Shown here: piece after piece, positions 55,849 to 64,000 of the stretch
Position numbering within the stretch: position 1 is the stretch's first letter
Layout of the letters: every line of letters begins with the position of its first letter
Source: an uncultured Christensenellaceae bacterium
GTDB taxonomy: Bacteria; Bacillota; Clostridia; Christensenellales; UBA3700
Reading direction: 5' to 3'
NCBI GenBank assembly: GCA_944380305.1
Contig: CALWHF010000001.1
Span: 139,600-203,599, forward strand
Length of the DNA stretch: 64,000 nt
Notes under the pieces: generated by a model
What the model saw: the letters and a program-made list of their open reading frames with translations, nothing else
Databases searched by the model: none
Told to the model about the DNA's origin: nothing
Position numbers and translations under genes: made by a program

Positions 55849-57900
55849 ATGCAGGATAAATACAAAGCGTTGTTCACTCCGTGGAAAATACGCGACGTCG
55901 AGATCAAAAACCGCATAGTGCTCTGCCCTATGGGCGGCACTTCCCTTTTCGGCTGGATGGAGCCGAATCATTTTGACAAAGTCGCCGCCGACTTCTTCAT
56001 GGAGCGCGCGAAACACGATGTCGGTCTGATAATCCCGGGTATCGCCCCTCTCAGAGATCTGATAGGCGGCAGATGGCTTTACAAGAACAAGAGAATGTTC
56101 GAGAAGCTCAAAGACTATATGGTCGAATTCCATAAGACGGGAGCTAAAATGTTCATACAGCTGACCGCAGGATTCGGAAGATCTTTCGCAATAACCGATA
56201 TGTTGCTGCCTCTGCTAAAAAACAAAGCTCTGGGCGTCCTCGCAAAGCCGTTCGTTGACGCTCAGTATATCTGCGCGTCTCCGTCAGAACTGCCCTCGCG
56301 CTGGGCAGAAGACGTGACTTGCCGCGCTCTCACCAAAAAAGAGATCGGGCAGATAATATACGCTTTTGCTGAGACTGCCCGTATGTGCAAAGAGGCGGGG
56401 GTCGACGGCGTGGAAGTACACGCCGTGCACGAAGGCTATCTTCTCGACCAATTCACTTTGCCTTATACCAATAAGAGAACGGACGAATACGGCGGCTCTT
56501 TCGAAAACCGCTACCGTTTCCCCGTAGAAGTCGTAAAAGCGATCAAAGCGGCGTGCGGAGAAAACTATCCCGTTTCTCTCCGCTATTCCGTCCTCAGCAA
56601 GACCAAGGACTTCTGCGTAGGCGCGATGCCCGGCGAGGTCTACGACGAGATCGGGCGCGATATGCAAGAGAGCGAAAAAGCCGCGAAATATCTTCAGGAC
56701 GCGGGCTACGACATGCTCAACGCGGACAACGGCACATACGACGCATGGTACTGGGCTCACCCGCCGGCATATATGCCCAAAAACTGCAATCTGGACGACG
56801 TGGCTCACATTAAAAAATTCGTCAGCGTCCCCGTCGTATGCGCGGGAAGAATGGAACCGGATACCGCGGCAGAAGCTATCGCCGAAGGCAGGATAGACGC
56901 AATGGGCGTCGCGAGACAATTCCTTGCCGACGGCGAATGGGTCACAAAACTCAAAGAGGACAGGCTCGACGACATACGCCCCTGTATCTGCTGCCACAAC
57001 GCGTGTTTCGCGATGGCTCATTACAAAGGCGTCGCCAACGACGAGGCTTTCGACGACGCGGCTCATATGGCGAGATGCGCACTCAATCCGCAGACCATGC
57101 AGGGACACAAGTACGATCTGAAACCCGCAAAAAAACAAAAGACCGTTGCCGTGATAGGCGGCGGCATCGGCGGCATGGAAACTGCGAGGATCGCCGCTCT
57201 GCGCGGGCATAAAGTCACGATATACGAAAAGTCGGATAAACTCGGCGGCGTATTCGTCGCGGCTGCGGCACCCGACTTCAAAGAAAAAGACAAAGCTCTG
57301 ATAAAGTGGTATATAAAACAGATCGGAGACCTGAAGATACCCGTAAAATTCAACTGCGAGATAAAAGACGCCGAATCACTCAAAGAAGACGAGATCGTAG
57401 TCGCGACCGGCGCGGTCGCTCGAAAGATTAATATCAAAGGCATCGAACGCGCGATCGAGGCTGTAGACTATCTGCTCGGGGCGGATACGGGTGAAAACGT
57501 GACCGTGATTGGCGGCGGTCTTACAGGTTGCGAGATCGCTTACGACTTGTATCTGAAAGGCAAGAAACCCACGATAGTCGAAATGAAAAACGACCTGATC
57601 GCTGTACGCGGCGTTTGCCTTGCGAACTCATCTTACCTGAGAGACTTCTTCGCATACAAAAAGATCCCCGTATTCCTTGAAAGCAAGGTGACCGAAATAA
57701 CCGAAAACGGCGTGACGATAGCGGGTGCGAACGGTAAGAAAACGAATGTCGGCGCAGACAGCGTGATAATATCGGTAGGCTACACTCCCGCCCCCGTTGC
57801 GGCAAAAAGCAAACGCGTGTCCGTTGTCGGAGACGCGAACGGCGTAGGCAATCTGCGTACTGTAATATGGAGAGCCTGGGACGTTGCAATGAAACTGTGA
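55849..57900 (+). CDS. FMN/FAD/4Fe-4S enoate-reductase-like oxidoreductase, 683 aa
   Basis: A three-domain old-yellow-enzyme fusion of the 2,4-dienoyl-CoA reductase / 2-enoate reductase / BaiCD type. The N-terminal FMN barrel (1-370) has IKNRIVLCPMGG, GVDGVEVHAVHEGYLLDQFTLPYTNKRTDEYGGSFENRYRFPVEVV and RIDAMGVARQFLADGEW. A cluster motif CICCHNACF (about 379) with a later Cys (MARCALNP) binds 4Fe-4S. Two Rossmann motifs follow, VAVIGGGIGGMETAR and VTVIGGGLTGCEIA, for FAD and NAD(P)H. It reduces activated C=C bonds, and the substrate is not readable. Monocistronic, with its own promoter and terminator. Confidence 0.9.
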   Translation: MQDKYKALFTPWKIRDVEIKNRIVLCPMGGTSLFGWMEPNHFDKVAADFFMERAKHDVGLIIPGIAPLRDLIGGRWLYKNKRMFEKLKDYMVEFHKTGAKMFIQLTAGFGRSFAITDMLLPLLKNKALGVLAKPFVDAQYICASPSELPSRWAEDVTCRALTKKEIGQIIYAFAETARMCKEAGVDGVEVHAVHEGYLLDQFTLPYTNKRTDEYGGSFENRYRFPVEVVKAIKAACGENYPVSLRYSVLSKTKDFCVGAMPGEVYDEIGRDMQESEKAAKYLQDAGYDMLNADNGTYDAWYWAHPPAYMPKNCNLDDVAHIKKFVSVPVVCAGRMEPDTAAEAIAEGRIDAMGVARQFLADGEWVTKLKEDRLDDIRPCICCHNACFAMAHYKGVANDEAFDDAAHMARCALNPQTMQGHKYDLKPAKKQKTVAVIGGGIGGMETARIAALRGHKVTIYEKSDKLGGVFVAAAAPDFKEKDKALIKWYIKQIGDLKIPVKFNCEIKDAESLKEDEIVVATGAVARKINIKGIERAIEAVDYLLGADTGENVTVIGGGLTGCEIAYDLYLKGKKPTIVEMKNDLIAVRGVCLANSSYLRDFFAYKKIPVFLESKVTEITENGVTIAGANGKKTNVGADSVIISVGYTPAPVAAKSKRVSVVGDANGVGNLRTVIWRAWDVAMKL

Positions 57901-57925
57901 TCTACACGGGTACGAAAATTCAAAT

Positions 57926-57956
57926 GCGGGGCAGCTGCTGCCCCGCGTATTTTTTT
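57926..57956 (+). terminator. Terminator of the oxidoreductase gene
   Basis: GCGGGGCA (57926-57933) / TGCCCCGC (57939-57946), followed by TATTTTTTT. Confidence 0.85.
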
Positions 57957-58115
57957 GTCTTCTGAACGATGCCATCCTCTGACACTCATCTTGCTTTTAT
58001 GCTTGCCGCTCACCGCCAGGATATTTTGTTTAATCCCCTGAATCTGCGCGATCGCGGGATCGCGACGATCCCTCGATCCTCTGCCGCTCGTCTCCAAGCG
58101 ACTTTTGCAGGCATC

Positions 58116-58146
58116 AAAAAAGACGGACTCAAAGCCCGTCTTTTTT
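58116..58146 (-). terminator. Terminator of acpP
   Basis: AAAAAAGACGG / CCGTCTTTTTT arms at both ends of a hairpin, 21 nt after the acpP stop. A- and T-runs on both sides could make it bidirectional. Confidence 0.7.
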
Positions 58147-58166
58147 CATCTGTTTCCTACACGCGC

Positions 58167-58397
58167 TTACTTTGCGTTCTTCTCGATATAACCGACTACG
58201 TCGCCTACCGTTTTGAATGTCAGCACGACTTCGTCCTCTATCTCAACGCCGAATTCTTCTTCAGCCGCCATAACGAGCTCGACCGTATCGAGAGAGTCTG
58301 CGTGAAGATCCTCCTGAAGTCTGGTTTCGGGCTTGATGTCGTCTGCTGAAACGCCCAGCTGGTTAGCGATTATATCCTTTACCTTTTCGAATACCAT
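58167..58397 (-). CDS. acpP: Acyl carrier protein, 76 aa
   Basis: A standard type II fatty-acid-synthesis ACP: a four-helix acidic protein with the phosphopantetheine attachment serine in LHADSLDTVELVMAAEEEFGVEIED. Usual length and start (MVFEKVKDIIANQLGV). Monocistronic, with its own promoter and terminator. A phosphopantetheinyl-transferase-like gene lies just upstream on the same strand, which fits its need for holo-conversion, although AcpS normally does this. Confidence 0.97.
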   Translation of the reverse strand: MVFEKVKDIIANQLGVSADDIKPETRLQEDLHADSLDTVELVMAAEEEFGVEIEDEVVLTFKTVGDVVGYIEKNAK

Positions 58398-58458
58398 GTT
58401 ATTTTTACCTCCGTTTTCTGACAGCGCGCCGAAGCGTCCTTTCCTCTGTCGCTATATT

Positions 58459-58487
58459 AGTATAACGCTTTTTCGACCTTTTTGCAA
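58459..58487 (-). promoter_or_regulatory. acpP promoter
   Basis: Minus-strand TTGCAA (58482-58487), 17-nt spacer and TATACT (58459-58464), 62 nt before the ATG. Confidence 0.7.
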
Positions 58488-58585
58488 CAAATTTACTCAA
58501 ATGCGGAACTTTACGCTACGTTTCAGCCGTCAATGTTCGCTTTTGCTCTTTTTCGCGTTATATGCCCGTCTTACGCTTTGCAAAA

Positions 58586-59014
58586 TCATACGCATATTAC
58601 GAAAAGCGTCTCGTCTCCTCCGACCGTGGCGACCGTATATCCGTCCAGAAACGTATGAAAGGTCACGCCTTTGGTATAATCACCGCCCGCTTTGACTTCG
58701 GAGAGTTTGATTCCTTCCCCCGTCATCTTGCGTTTTGCTTCGTATGCAGTCCAGTTGCGTACGTCCTTCATGCTTTCGGGGACCTTGCGATCGTTTTTTT
58801 CAATATCAATTCCGACGGCTTCAGACGCTACCGCCAAAAGCGACAGATTTCCCGTATGCGTCACCGACACGCGGTAGTTCATGCTCTTCGGCGCGCCGCT
58901 CTGCGTTTTTACGAGTTCCCCGACAGGCAGTTTGCCCATGACGGTCAACGCTCCGTCCGCGGCTAAGACGAGCTCAGCGGTAGAGATACCTTTATCCGAT
59001 AAGAATATCAGCAT
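58586..59014 (-). CDS. Short 4'-phosphopantetheinyl transferase-like protein (Sfp superfamily), 142 aa
   Basis: Core motifs of Sfp-type transferases are present: VSVTHTGNLSLLAVASEAVGIDIEKNDRKVP (the metal-binding GIDIE) and WTAYEAKRKMTGEGI (the W..KEA..K..G.G pattern, here with Y for K). At 142 residues it covers little more than one of the two halves of Sfp. It could act as a dimer like AcpS, or be reduced. It would attach phosphopantetheine to carrier proteins such as AcpP next door. Its start overlaps the malQ end by 7 nt. Confidence 0.7.
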   Translation of the reverse strand: MLIFLSDKGISTAELVLAADGALTVMGKLPVGELVKTQSGAPKSMNYRVSVTHTGNLSLLAVASEAVGIDIEKNDRKVPESMKDVRNWTAYEAKRKMTGEGIKLSEVKAGGDYTKGVTFHTFLDGYTVATVGGDETLFVICV

Positions 59015-60516
59015 AGCTCGTTGTTCCTGCCGTACAGGCAGTTGATATAATGGAAATACCCTTTGTCAACACTGTTCATCGCGTCGCGGGTAGCCCTGAA
59101 CGTCCAGTTGCCTTCAGCGACTCCCGGCGTATTCATGCGACAGTCTCCGCCGTAACCGCAAAGGTCCTGGAAAGGCACGACCGCGAGCCTGCAACAGCTA
59201 GATATAAGGCGTCTTATAAATATCTTGGTAGCCTTGCAATCGTATCCTCCGCCGCCGAAATCTTTGCGGTCGCATTCTATATAGCGCAGCATATAATCGA
59301 GGATATTCTCCTTCAGCCCGTACATCCAGCCGAGCGTCGTATTGTTGTCGTGCGTCGCGGTATATCCGACGCAGTTGCGGCTGAAATTGTGCGGCAGATG
59401 TATGCTGTCTCCGTCCTCGAAACCGAACTGCATGACCCTCATGCACGGAAGTCCGAGTTTTGCCAGAAGATCGTTGACCTTGTCGTCGATTATACCTAGA
59501 TCTTCGGCTATAAATCCTTCTTTCGGATGCTTTTCGAACACCTTTGCGAACAGCTCCTCGCCTACGCCCTCGCACCACTCTCCGTTCTTTGCCGTGGTTT
59601 CGCCGTAATCTACCGCCCAGTATTCCGAAAACGCTCTGAAGTGGTCGATACGCAGAACGTCGTAAAGCTCCGCCATACGGTCGAAACGCCTCATCCACCA
59701 TGAAAAACCGTCCTTTCTCATATAGTCGTAATCGTATAGCGGATTGCCCCAGAGCTGCCCTTCTTCGCTGAAATAATCGGGCGGAACTCCCGCGACTTTC
59801 TTGGGCATCAGGTTTTCGTCCAGGAGAAACGCCTCCGGCTCGCCCCAGACGTCCGCACTGTCCATGCTGACGTACATCGGCATGTCGCCGATAAACTTCA
59901 TGCCCTTGTCGTTGACCCGTTTTTTCGCGTCCTTCCACTGTACGTCGAAAAGGTACTGCTCGAAGACGTAATAATAATATTCGTCCGAGTGCTCTGCGAT
60001 ATAACCGCGTTTCGCGCCGTCGCTCATGCTTTTGTGACAATCCTGCCAGTTCCACCACGGCGCGCCGTCGTAACTGCTTTTCAGCGTCATAAACAGCGCG
60101 TATTCTCTGACCCACGCCGTTTTCTTCTCGTATTCGCGCAGCTTTTCAGCCACCCTGTCTTTCGCATTCGCATATGCCTTTTTCAGCAACGCCGTCTTAG
60201 ACGCTATGCACTTGCCGTAATCGACGGCATAAGGGTTCTGTTCCTCACACGCGCGCCTGTCTTCTTCCGAGACGTATCCCTGATGCGCAAGCGTCTCCGG
60301 ATCGATATACAGGTAATTGCCTGCAAACGCACTCGAGCCCGAATACGGAGAATTCCCCAGCCCTATCGTGGTAACGGGAAGTATCTGCCAGTAATGAAAG
60401 CCGCAGGACAGCGCGAATTCGCAGAAATCGTCTATCTCTCTGCCGAGACCGCCTATTCCGTAAGCGGACGGCAATGAGGATACGTTGAGTAAAATACCGC
60501 TCGATCTCTTTAACAT
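59008..60516 (-). CDS. malQ: 4-alpha-glucanotransferase (amylomaltase, GH77), 502 aa
   Basis: GH77 signatures throughout: SSLPSAYGIGGLGREIDDFCEFALSCGFHYWQILPV, GNSPYSGSSAFAGNYLYIDPE, GDMPMYVSMDSADVWGEPEAF, VLRIDHFRAFSEYWAV (nucleophile Asp), IAEDLGIIDDKVNDLLAKLGLPCMRVMQFGFED and YTATHDNNTTLGW. It transfers alpha-1,4-glucan chains in maltodextrin and glycogen metabolism. ATG 60516 gives the family start MLKRSSGILLNVSSLPS; an earlier in-frame start would add 31 foreign residues. It is cytoplasmic and appears to share an operon with the transferase gene downstream. Confidence 0.95.
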   Translation of the reverse strand: MLKRSSGILLNVSSLPSAYGIGGLGREIDDFCEFALSCGFHYWQILPVTTIGLGNSPYSGSSAFAGNYLYIDPETLAHQGYVSEEDRRACEEQNPYAVDYGKCIASKTALLKKAYANAKDRVAEKLREYEKKTAWVREYALFMTLKSSYDGAPWWNWQDCHKSMSDGAKRGYIAEHSDEYYYYVFEQYLFDVQWKDAKKRVNDKGMKFIGDMPMYVSMDSADVWGEPEAFLLDENLMPKKVAGVPPDYFSEEGQLWGNPLYDYDYMRKDGFSWWMRRFDRMAELYDVLRIDHFRAFSEYWAVDYGETTAKNGEWCEGVGEELFAKVFEKHPKEGFIAEDLGIIDDKVNDLLAKLGLPCMRVMQFGFEDGDSIHLPHNFSRNCVGYTATHDNNTTLGWMYGLKENILDYMLRYIECDRKDFGGGGYDCKATKIFIRRLISSCCRLAVVPFQDLCGYGGDCRMNTPGVAEGNWTFRATRDAMNSVDKGYFHYINCLYGRNNELC

Positions 60517-60618
60517 TGTTTGAAATTCCTTTATGAATTTGGCGATAAGTATCGACTTATCCGCCTTTACGACTGTTTTTATTATAACACAACGATCCCG
60601 TGCTATCAATAGCGATTT

Positions 60619-60655
60619 GAAAAAAACCGTCCCTTATTGCGAAATAAGGAACGGT
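60619..60655 (-). terminator. Terminator of alpha/beta hydrolase gene
   Basis: ACCGT-C-CCTTATT pairs with AATAAGG-A-ACGGT (about 60626-60655). In minus-strand reading it is followed by seven T. It lies 80 nt after the hydrolase stop. Confidence 0.75.
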
Positions 60656-60734
60656 ATCGTTATATTCGACGTCGTGTCACATCGTAAACTCTTCTTTTAC
60701 TTTATAGTCCGCGTCTTCCTCAACCGTGCGATCG

Positions 60735-61850
60735 TCAGCCGCGTTCTTTCGTCCTCGCCTCGAGACATCTCTCGAAAAACGCGTTTATCATGTCCATAAA
60801 CTTATCGTCTGTCGCGAAAACGGTCTGTTTGTCGCTGTACTCGTACCTGATGTCCACATTATACTGGAACGTATTGTACTTTGCCGTTTTGATTATTCTG
60901 CTCTTCTTCCCCTCGACGCTCTTTGCGATCTTTATCTCGTCTTCTCTCGGTCTGCTCATGGTGTGACCTCTGTCCTCGAAAAGGAGATATTCGACTCTCG
61001 GATTCGTGATCTCGTCCCTGTGCACAATTATGGAACACGAATAAGGCACTGTCGGGTCATCCTTGCTGTGAGAGACGAGAACGGGACCGTTGTACTTATT
61101 TATCCCTGAAACACCTGTTCCCCCCGCGAATTTTCCGAATTTGATCTTTTCAACGAGCGCGTTCCACGGCTTATAGAGTATTGCCATTTTGCCAACGTAT
61201 CTCTGAGCATGGAAATACATCGTATCCCAGGTATTGTTGAAACCGCTCAGCGTCGCCACGCCCGCGAGATCGTCGTGCCCGTAGTTGAGCACGTTCGCAC
61301 TGGCGTATCCCGACCAGCTGTGTCCGTAAATAAGAACGGGCATATCCTTGAAACGCGACTGCGATCTGATGAACTCCAGCGCGTTGTGAAGATCTATTTT
61401 CGATTGATTGAGTCCCTTTATATTCTTGCCTTCGCTGGTGCAGGTGCCCGTCATGTCGAACGTGAACACGTCGTAGCCCTTGCGTACAAAGTATTGCGTG
61501 CGGTTGAGATAGCCGTCCATATTGCAACCTATGCCGTGACAAACCAGCACAAGAGCTTTGCCCTTTTTCCCGTTCTTTGCGGTATAGAGATACGCGCCGA
61601 GCATATTTTTGCCCGAATAAAAATCCATACGCTGGCGGTTCATCACGTCCTTGTAGTCGTCGTATGTGACCGTATTGCACATCGGCGTAACGCGTGTGCC
61701 GAAAACCGAATCGTAGATCGCTCTCGCCGCTATGTAAGGGATTATTATCGTCCAACCGAGAAGAAAAAACGCCGTAAAGAAAGCTACCCTCATCAGCACG
61801 GGCACTATCCCTTTTTTCTTTCTCTTTTTAACCAATGCGTTGTCGTTCAC
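60735..61850 (-). CDS. Membrane-anchored alpha/beta hydrolase, 371 aa
   Basis: A GTG start behind GGAGGTG. A basic N-terminus (KKRKKKG) and one TM helix (LMRVAFFTAFFLLGWTIIIPYIA) precede an alpha/beta-hydrolase domain: oxyanion strand LVLVCHGIGCNMDGY, nucleophile elbow GHSWSGYAS, acid region SHSKDDPTVPY and catalytic His in EDRGHTMS. It resembles serine aminopeptidase S33 / monoacylglycerol-lipase-like esterases facing outside the membrane. Substrate unknown. Monocistronic, with its own promoter and terminator. Confidence 0.85.
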   Translation of the reverse strand: MNDNALVKKRKKKGIVPVLMRVAFFTAFFLLGWTIIIPYIAARAIYDSVFGTRVTPMCNTVTYDDYKDVMNRQRMDFYSGKNMLGAYLYTAKNGKKGKALVLVCHGIGCNMDGYLNRTQYFVRKGYDVFTFDMTGTCTSEGKNIKGLNQSKIDLHNALEFIRSQSRFKDMPVLIYGHSWSGYASANVLNYGHDDLAGVATLSGFNNTWDTMYFHAQRYVGKMAILYKPWNALVEKIKFGKFAGGTGVSGINKYNGPVLVSHSKDDPTVPYSCSIIVHRDEITNPRVEYLLFEDRGHTMSRPREDEIKIAKSVEGKKSRIIKTAKYNTFQYNVDIRYEYSDKQTVFATDDKFMDMINAFFERCLEARTKERG

Positions 61851-61868
61851 TTTGCACCTCCGATATAG

Positions 61869-61897
61869 ATTATACCACGTTTGTGTGCCTATTGCAA
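61869..61897 (-). promoter_or_regulatory. Hydrolase promoter
   Basis: Minus-strand TTGCAA (61892-61897), 17-nt spacer and TATAAT (61869-61874), 18 nt from the GTG start. Confidence 0.75.
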
Positions 61898-62140
61898 TAC
61901 ACGTTTACGGCAGTATCAGGGCAAAATAAGCATGATGCCTTCTCCGACGGTGTCAGTCGGCAGCCGTCGTGCAAGACAAACCGCTCCTTCCATATTATGC
62001 CGCGCGCAATAAAACGGTCAGAAACGGCGTACGCGCTCTCGGAGATTTTCTTCCGCTCGTTTTCCCTCATCTTTCTTTCGCCGCGTATACGCCGCGTTCT
62101 TTCCCTTGCCCGGCGTGTAATGAAAACGGAAAAAGCGTGA
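61898..62140. other. Gap with no recognisable gene
   Basis: Short frames on both strands have no ribosome binding site, motif or plausible composition. I see only spacer between the ribosomal-operon terminator and the hydrolase promoter. Confidence 0.4.
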
Positions 62141-62167
62141 AAAAACGCGTCGCATTGCTGCGACGCG
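62141..62167 (-). terminator. Terminator of the ribosomal alpha operon
   Basis: A perfect 9-bp stem CGCGTCGCA (62146-62154) / TGCGACGCG (62159-62167) with loop TTGC, then TTTTT in minus-strand reading. It lies 27 nt after the rplQ stop. Confidence 0.85.
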
Positions 62168-62193
62168 AACGTTATTACGCTGCTATATTGCGA

Positions 62194-62718
62194 TTACTTC
62201 TTCGCGGGGGTCTCTTTGACGAGCTCGACTACTGCGACTTCTGCGCCGTCGCCACGTCTCTGTCCGAGTTTGACCACTCTGGTGTAACCGCCCTTCTGCC
62301 CGCAATCGTTGGCACGCTTTGCGTAGAAAGGAGCATACTCTCTGAACATCTTTTCGACGAGAGGATGCTTTACCGCTCTGAGGCGTTTGGTGTAATCGCC
62401 CTTGCTTTCCTTCTCAGCCTGAAGAGGTTTCAACTCTCTGAGTTTAGCCATCATGGTACGTCTTGCCGCGAGCTTTCTGACACCGTCGACGGTCTCCTCG
62501 ACTGCAACGGTCTCGCCCTTGGCGTTGACCTTGTCCTTCTTGACTACCGCCACGTCTTCGTAGGTGTTGATAGCAAGCGTGATCATCTTTTCTGCGTATT
62601 TCTGAACTTCTTTAGCTCTGCTGACGGTCGTTTCGAGACGTCCGTACCAAAGCAATTCCGAAGCCTGACTGCGAATCATAGCCATTCTCTGTTCGCTGGT
62701 TCTTCCCAATTTTCTCAT
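62194..62718 (-). CDS. rplQ: Ribosomal protein L17, long form, 174 aa
   Basis: Typical start MRKLGRTSEQRMAMIRSQASELLWYGRLETTVSRAKEVQKYAEKMITLA and end GGYTRVVKLGQRRGDGAEVAVVELV. Between them lies an insertion of about 50 residues (VAVVKKDKVNAKGETVAVEETVDGVRK and KPLQAEKESKGDYTKRLRAVKHP) not found in the usual 115-130-residue L17. It is a 50S subunit protein near the exit tunnel. It follows rpoA by 14 nt, the normal order. Confidence 0.95.
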   Translation of the reverse strand: MRKLGRTSEQRMAMIRSQASELLWYGRLETTVSRAKEVQKYAEKMITLAINTYEDVAVVKKDKVNAKGETVAVEETVDGVRKLAARRTMMAKLRELKPLQAEKESKGDYTKRLRAVKHPLVEKMFREYAPFYAKRANDCGQKGGYTRVVKLGQRRGDGAEVAVVELVKETPAKK

Positions 62719-62732
62719 TGCTCTATATCTCC

Positions 62733-63686
62733 TTATTCGTCCTTACTGCGCAGGTCAAATCCCAGTTCTCTGATCTTCTTGATAACTTCGTCAAGCGATT
62801 TCTTGCCGAGGTTTCTGACCTTGAGCATTTCCTCTTCGGTCTTTTTCGTCAGATCCTGAACGGTGTGGATACCCGCTCTCTTCAAGCAATTGTAGGAACG
62901 TACGGACAAATCCAGATCCTCGATGCTTGTTTCAAGTTTCTTGTGAGTCTTCTCGTCGTCCTGAGAAATGAGGATCTCTCTGCCCTTCATCGTATCGACG
63001 AGGTTCACGAACAAGTTGACGTGATCTTCCATGATCTTCGCGGAAAGGCTTATGACCTCTCTCGGAGAGAACGTACCGTTGGTGGTGACGTTGATCGTCA
63101 GCTTGTCGTAATTGATGTTCTGTCCCAGACGCGTGCTTTCGACCGCGTAACTCGCGCTCTCCACGGGAGTGAAGATCGAGTCAACGGGGATATATCCGAG
63201 AGGCTGGGTCTCGTCCTTGTTCTCGTTTGCGGAAACGTAACCTCTGCCTACGCCGATCGTGATCTCCATTTTGAGATCCGCGCCCTCGTCGAGCGAGCAG
63301 ATATACATGTCGGGATTGAGGATCTCGATCTCCGAACCGTGCTGTATGTCCGCCGCGGTGACGATACCTGCGGTATTCTTCTCGATGGTAACGACCTGTC
63401 TGAAATCCTTGTCTTCGGTATGAGCTTTGACAGCGAGTCCCTTTATGTTGAGGATGATCTCGGTGACGTCCTCTTTAACCCCGGGAATGGAGCTGAATTC
63501 GTGCCTTACGCCCTCGATCTTGATGCCGACGGGAGCTGCGCCCGGAAGCGCGCTGAGAAGTATTCTTCTCAGGCAGTTGCCGAGAGTAGTACCGAATCCG
63601 CGTTCGAGCGGCTCGACGATAAACTGCATTTCTCTGCCTTCGTTTGTCTCTACGCACTCGATTCTCGGTTTCTGAATTTCTATCAT
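62733..63686 (-). CDS. rpoA: RNA polymerase alpha subunit, 317 aa
   Basis: The N-terminal assembly domain has ERGFGTTLGNCLRRILLSALPGAAPVGIKIEGVRHEFSSIPGVKEDVTEIILNIKGL. The C-terminal DNA-contacting domain has IEDLDLSVRSYNCLKRAGIHTVQDLTKKTEEEMLKVRNLGKKSLDEVIKKIRELG. Normal length. It lies between rpsD and rplQ in the conserved alpha operon. Confidence 0.98.
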   Translation of the reverse strand: MIEIQKPRIECVETNEGREMQFIVEPLERGFGTTLGNCLRRILLSALPGAAPVGIKIEGVRHEFSSIPGVKEDVTEIILNIKGLAVKAHTEDKDFRQVVTIEKNTAGIVTAADIQHGSEIEILNPDMYICSLDEGADLKMEITIGVGRGYVSANENKDETQPLGYIPVDSIFTPVESASYAVESTRLGQNINYDKLTINVTTNGTFSPREVISLSAKIMEDHVNLFVNLVDTMKGREILISQDDEKTHKKLETSIEDLDLSVRSYNCLKRAGIHTVQDLTKKTEEEMLKVRNLGKKSLDEVIKKIRELGFDLRSKDE

Positions 63687-63712
63687 ATATACCTCCTGCT
63701 ATGCGCCGTCGA

Positions 63713-64000
63713 TTATTTGGAATACAACTCGACGATAAGATGCTCTTCGATTTTCTGCTCCACGTCGCTTCTCTCGGGCAGCTCGACTACCTTACCCGTC
63801 AGGGTCGCGTTGTCGAACTCGAGCCACTTGGGAAGACCGATGGAATTAGCCGCCTTGAGCTCCTCGAAAATCTTTTTGTCTTTCTTGTTTTCCTTTACCG
63901 CGATGACGTCGCCCTTCTTCACGAGGAAGGAAGGAATGTTGACGTTCTCGCCGTTGACGGTGATAAGACCGTGGTTGACGATCTGTCTTGCCTGCGCTCT
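63713..64000 (-). CDS. rpsD: Ribosomal protein S4 (partial, N-terminus outside window)
   Basis: Reading leftwards from the window edge gives RARQIVNHGLITVNGENVNIPSFLVKKGDVIAV, the S4 RNA-binding domain, then the S4 C-terminus SIGLPKWLEFDNATLTGKVVELPERSDVEQKIEEHLIVELYSK. About 95 C-terminal residues are visible. The frame is open to the edge, so it is truncated only by the window. First visible gene of the alpha operon. Confidence 0.95.
   Translation of the reverse strand, partial: RAQARQIVNHGLITVNGENVNIPSFLVKKGDVIAVKENKKDKKIFEELKAANSIGLPKWLEFDNATLTGKVVELPERSDVEQKIEEHLIVELYSK

Noticed and set aside
61835..62140. Frames on both strands between the hydrolase and rplQ
   Set aside because: No motif, no ribosome binding site, and they cross the hydrolase promoter or the ribosomal operon terminator.

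Overview
The window looks like a chromosome segment of an uncultivated Clostridia-type member of the Bacillota. Supporting signs are strong AGGAGG-type ribosome binding sites, consensus TTGACA/TATAAT promoters, LL-diaminopimelate aminotransferase, a glutamate synthase split into three proteins, type III glutamine synthetase, an ANTAR regulator and a LexA box of the CGAAC-N4-GTTCG type. No species can be named from sequence alone.

Region 1 (1-about 11.1 kb) is a compact, almost entirely plus-strand mobile element. A divergent XRE repressor is cut by the left edge. After it come small early proteins, an SSB-like OB-fold protein, several one-TM proteins, two secreted proteins anchored by C-terminal TM-plus-basic tails, and a Zot/pI-type membrane ATPase. 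A hairpin-rich gap that could be an origin or packaging signal follows. This is the layout of a filamentous phage (inovirus) prophage. The Rep protein and any integrase are not visible and may lie left of the window.

Region 2 (about 11.1-19.0 kb) is visibly AT-rich. It holds a structured gene-free stretch with a tRNA-Ser 3'-end-like sequence, then a minus-strand cluster: an AAA/ABC-type ATPase with an HHPEN C-terminal motif, a 157-aa unknown, a 1098-residue reverse transcriptase fused to an HD phosphohydrolase, and a PLD-nuclease/P-loop ATPase fusion. I read it as a candidate anti-phage defence island. The RT-HD protein is the most interesting item in the window.

Region 3 (19.0-26.6 kb) has housekeeping and sugar genes: a Nudix hydrolase, a metallophosphatase with a possibly leaderless start, a GH31 glycosidase, a zinc-ribbon membrane protein, a gene relic, and a PcrA/UvrD helicase behind a LexA box.

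Region 4 (26.7-45.5 kb) is a nitrogen super-locus. A minus-strand operon (glnN-asnB-guaA-pyrG-carA-carB-dapF-dapL) makes glutamine and feeds glutamine-dependent amidotransferases. It diverges from a plus-strand operon of three GOGAT proteins, glnA and an ANTAR antiterminator. Both start with strong promoters and leader terminators that share an 18-nt motif, which suggests joint attenuation control.

Region 5 (45.7-64 kb) contains a YegP-like protein, a clan GH-D glycosidase, and an operon of an ECF transporter plus a CydDC-like exporter pair, a lipoprotein and a small Cys-rich protein. Two GTTAGC-N4-GCTAAC palindromes lie upstream of that operon. Beyond it are a flavin/Fe-S enoate-reductase-like enzyme, acpP, a Sfp-like phosphopantetheinyl transferase, malQ, an alpha/beta hydrolase, and the end of the ribosomal alpha operon (rpsD-rpoA-rplQ).
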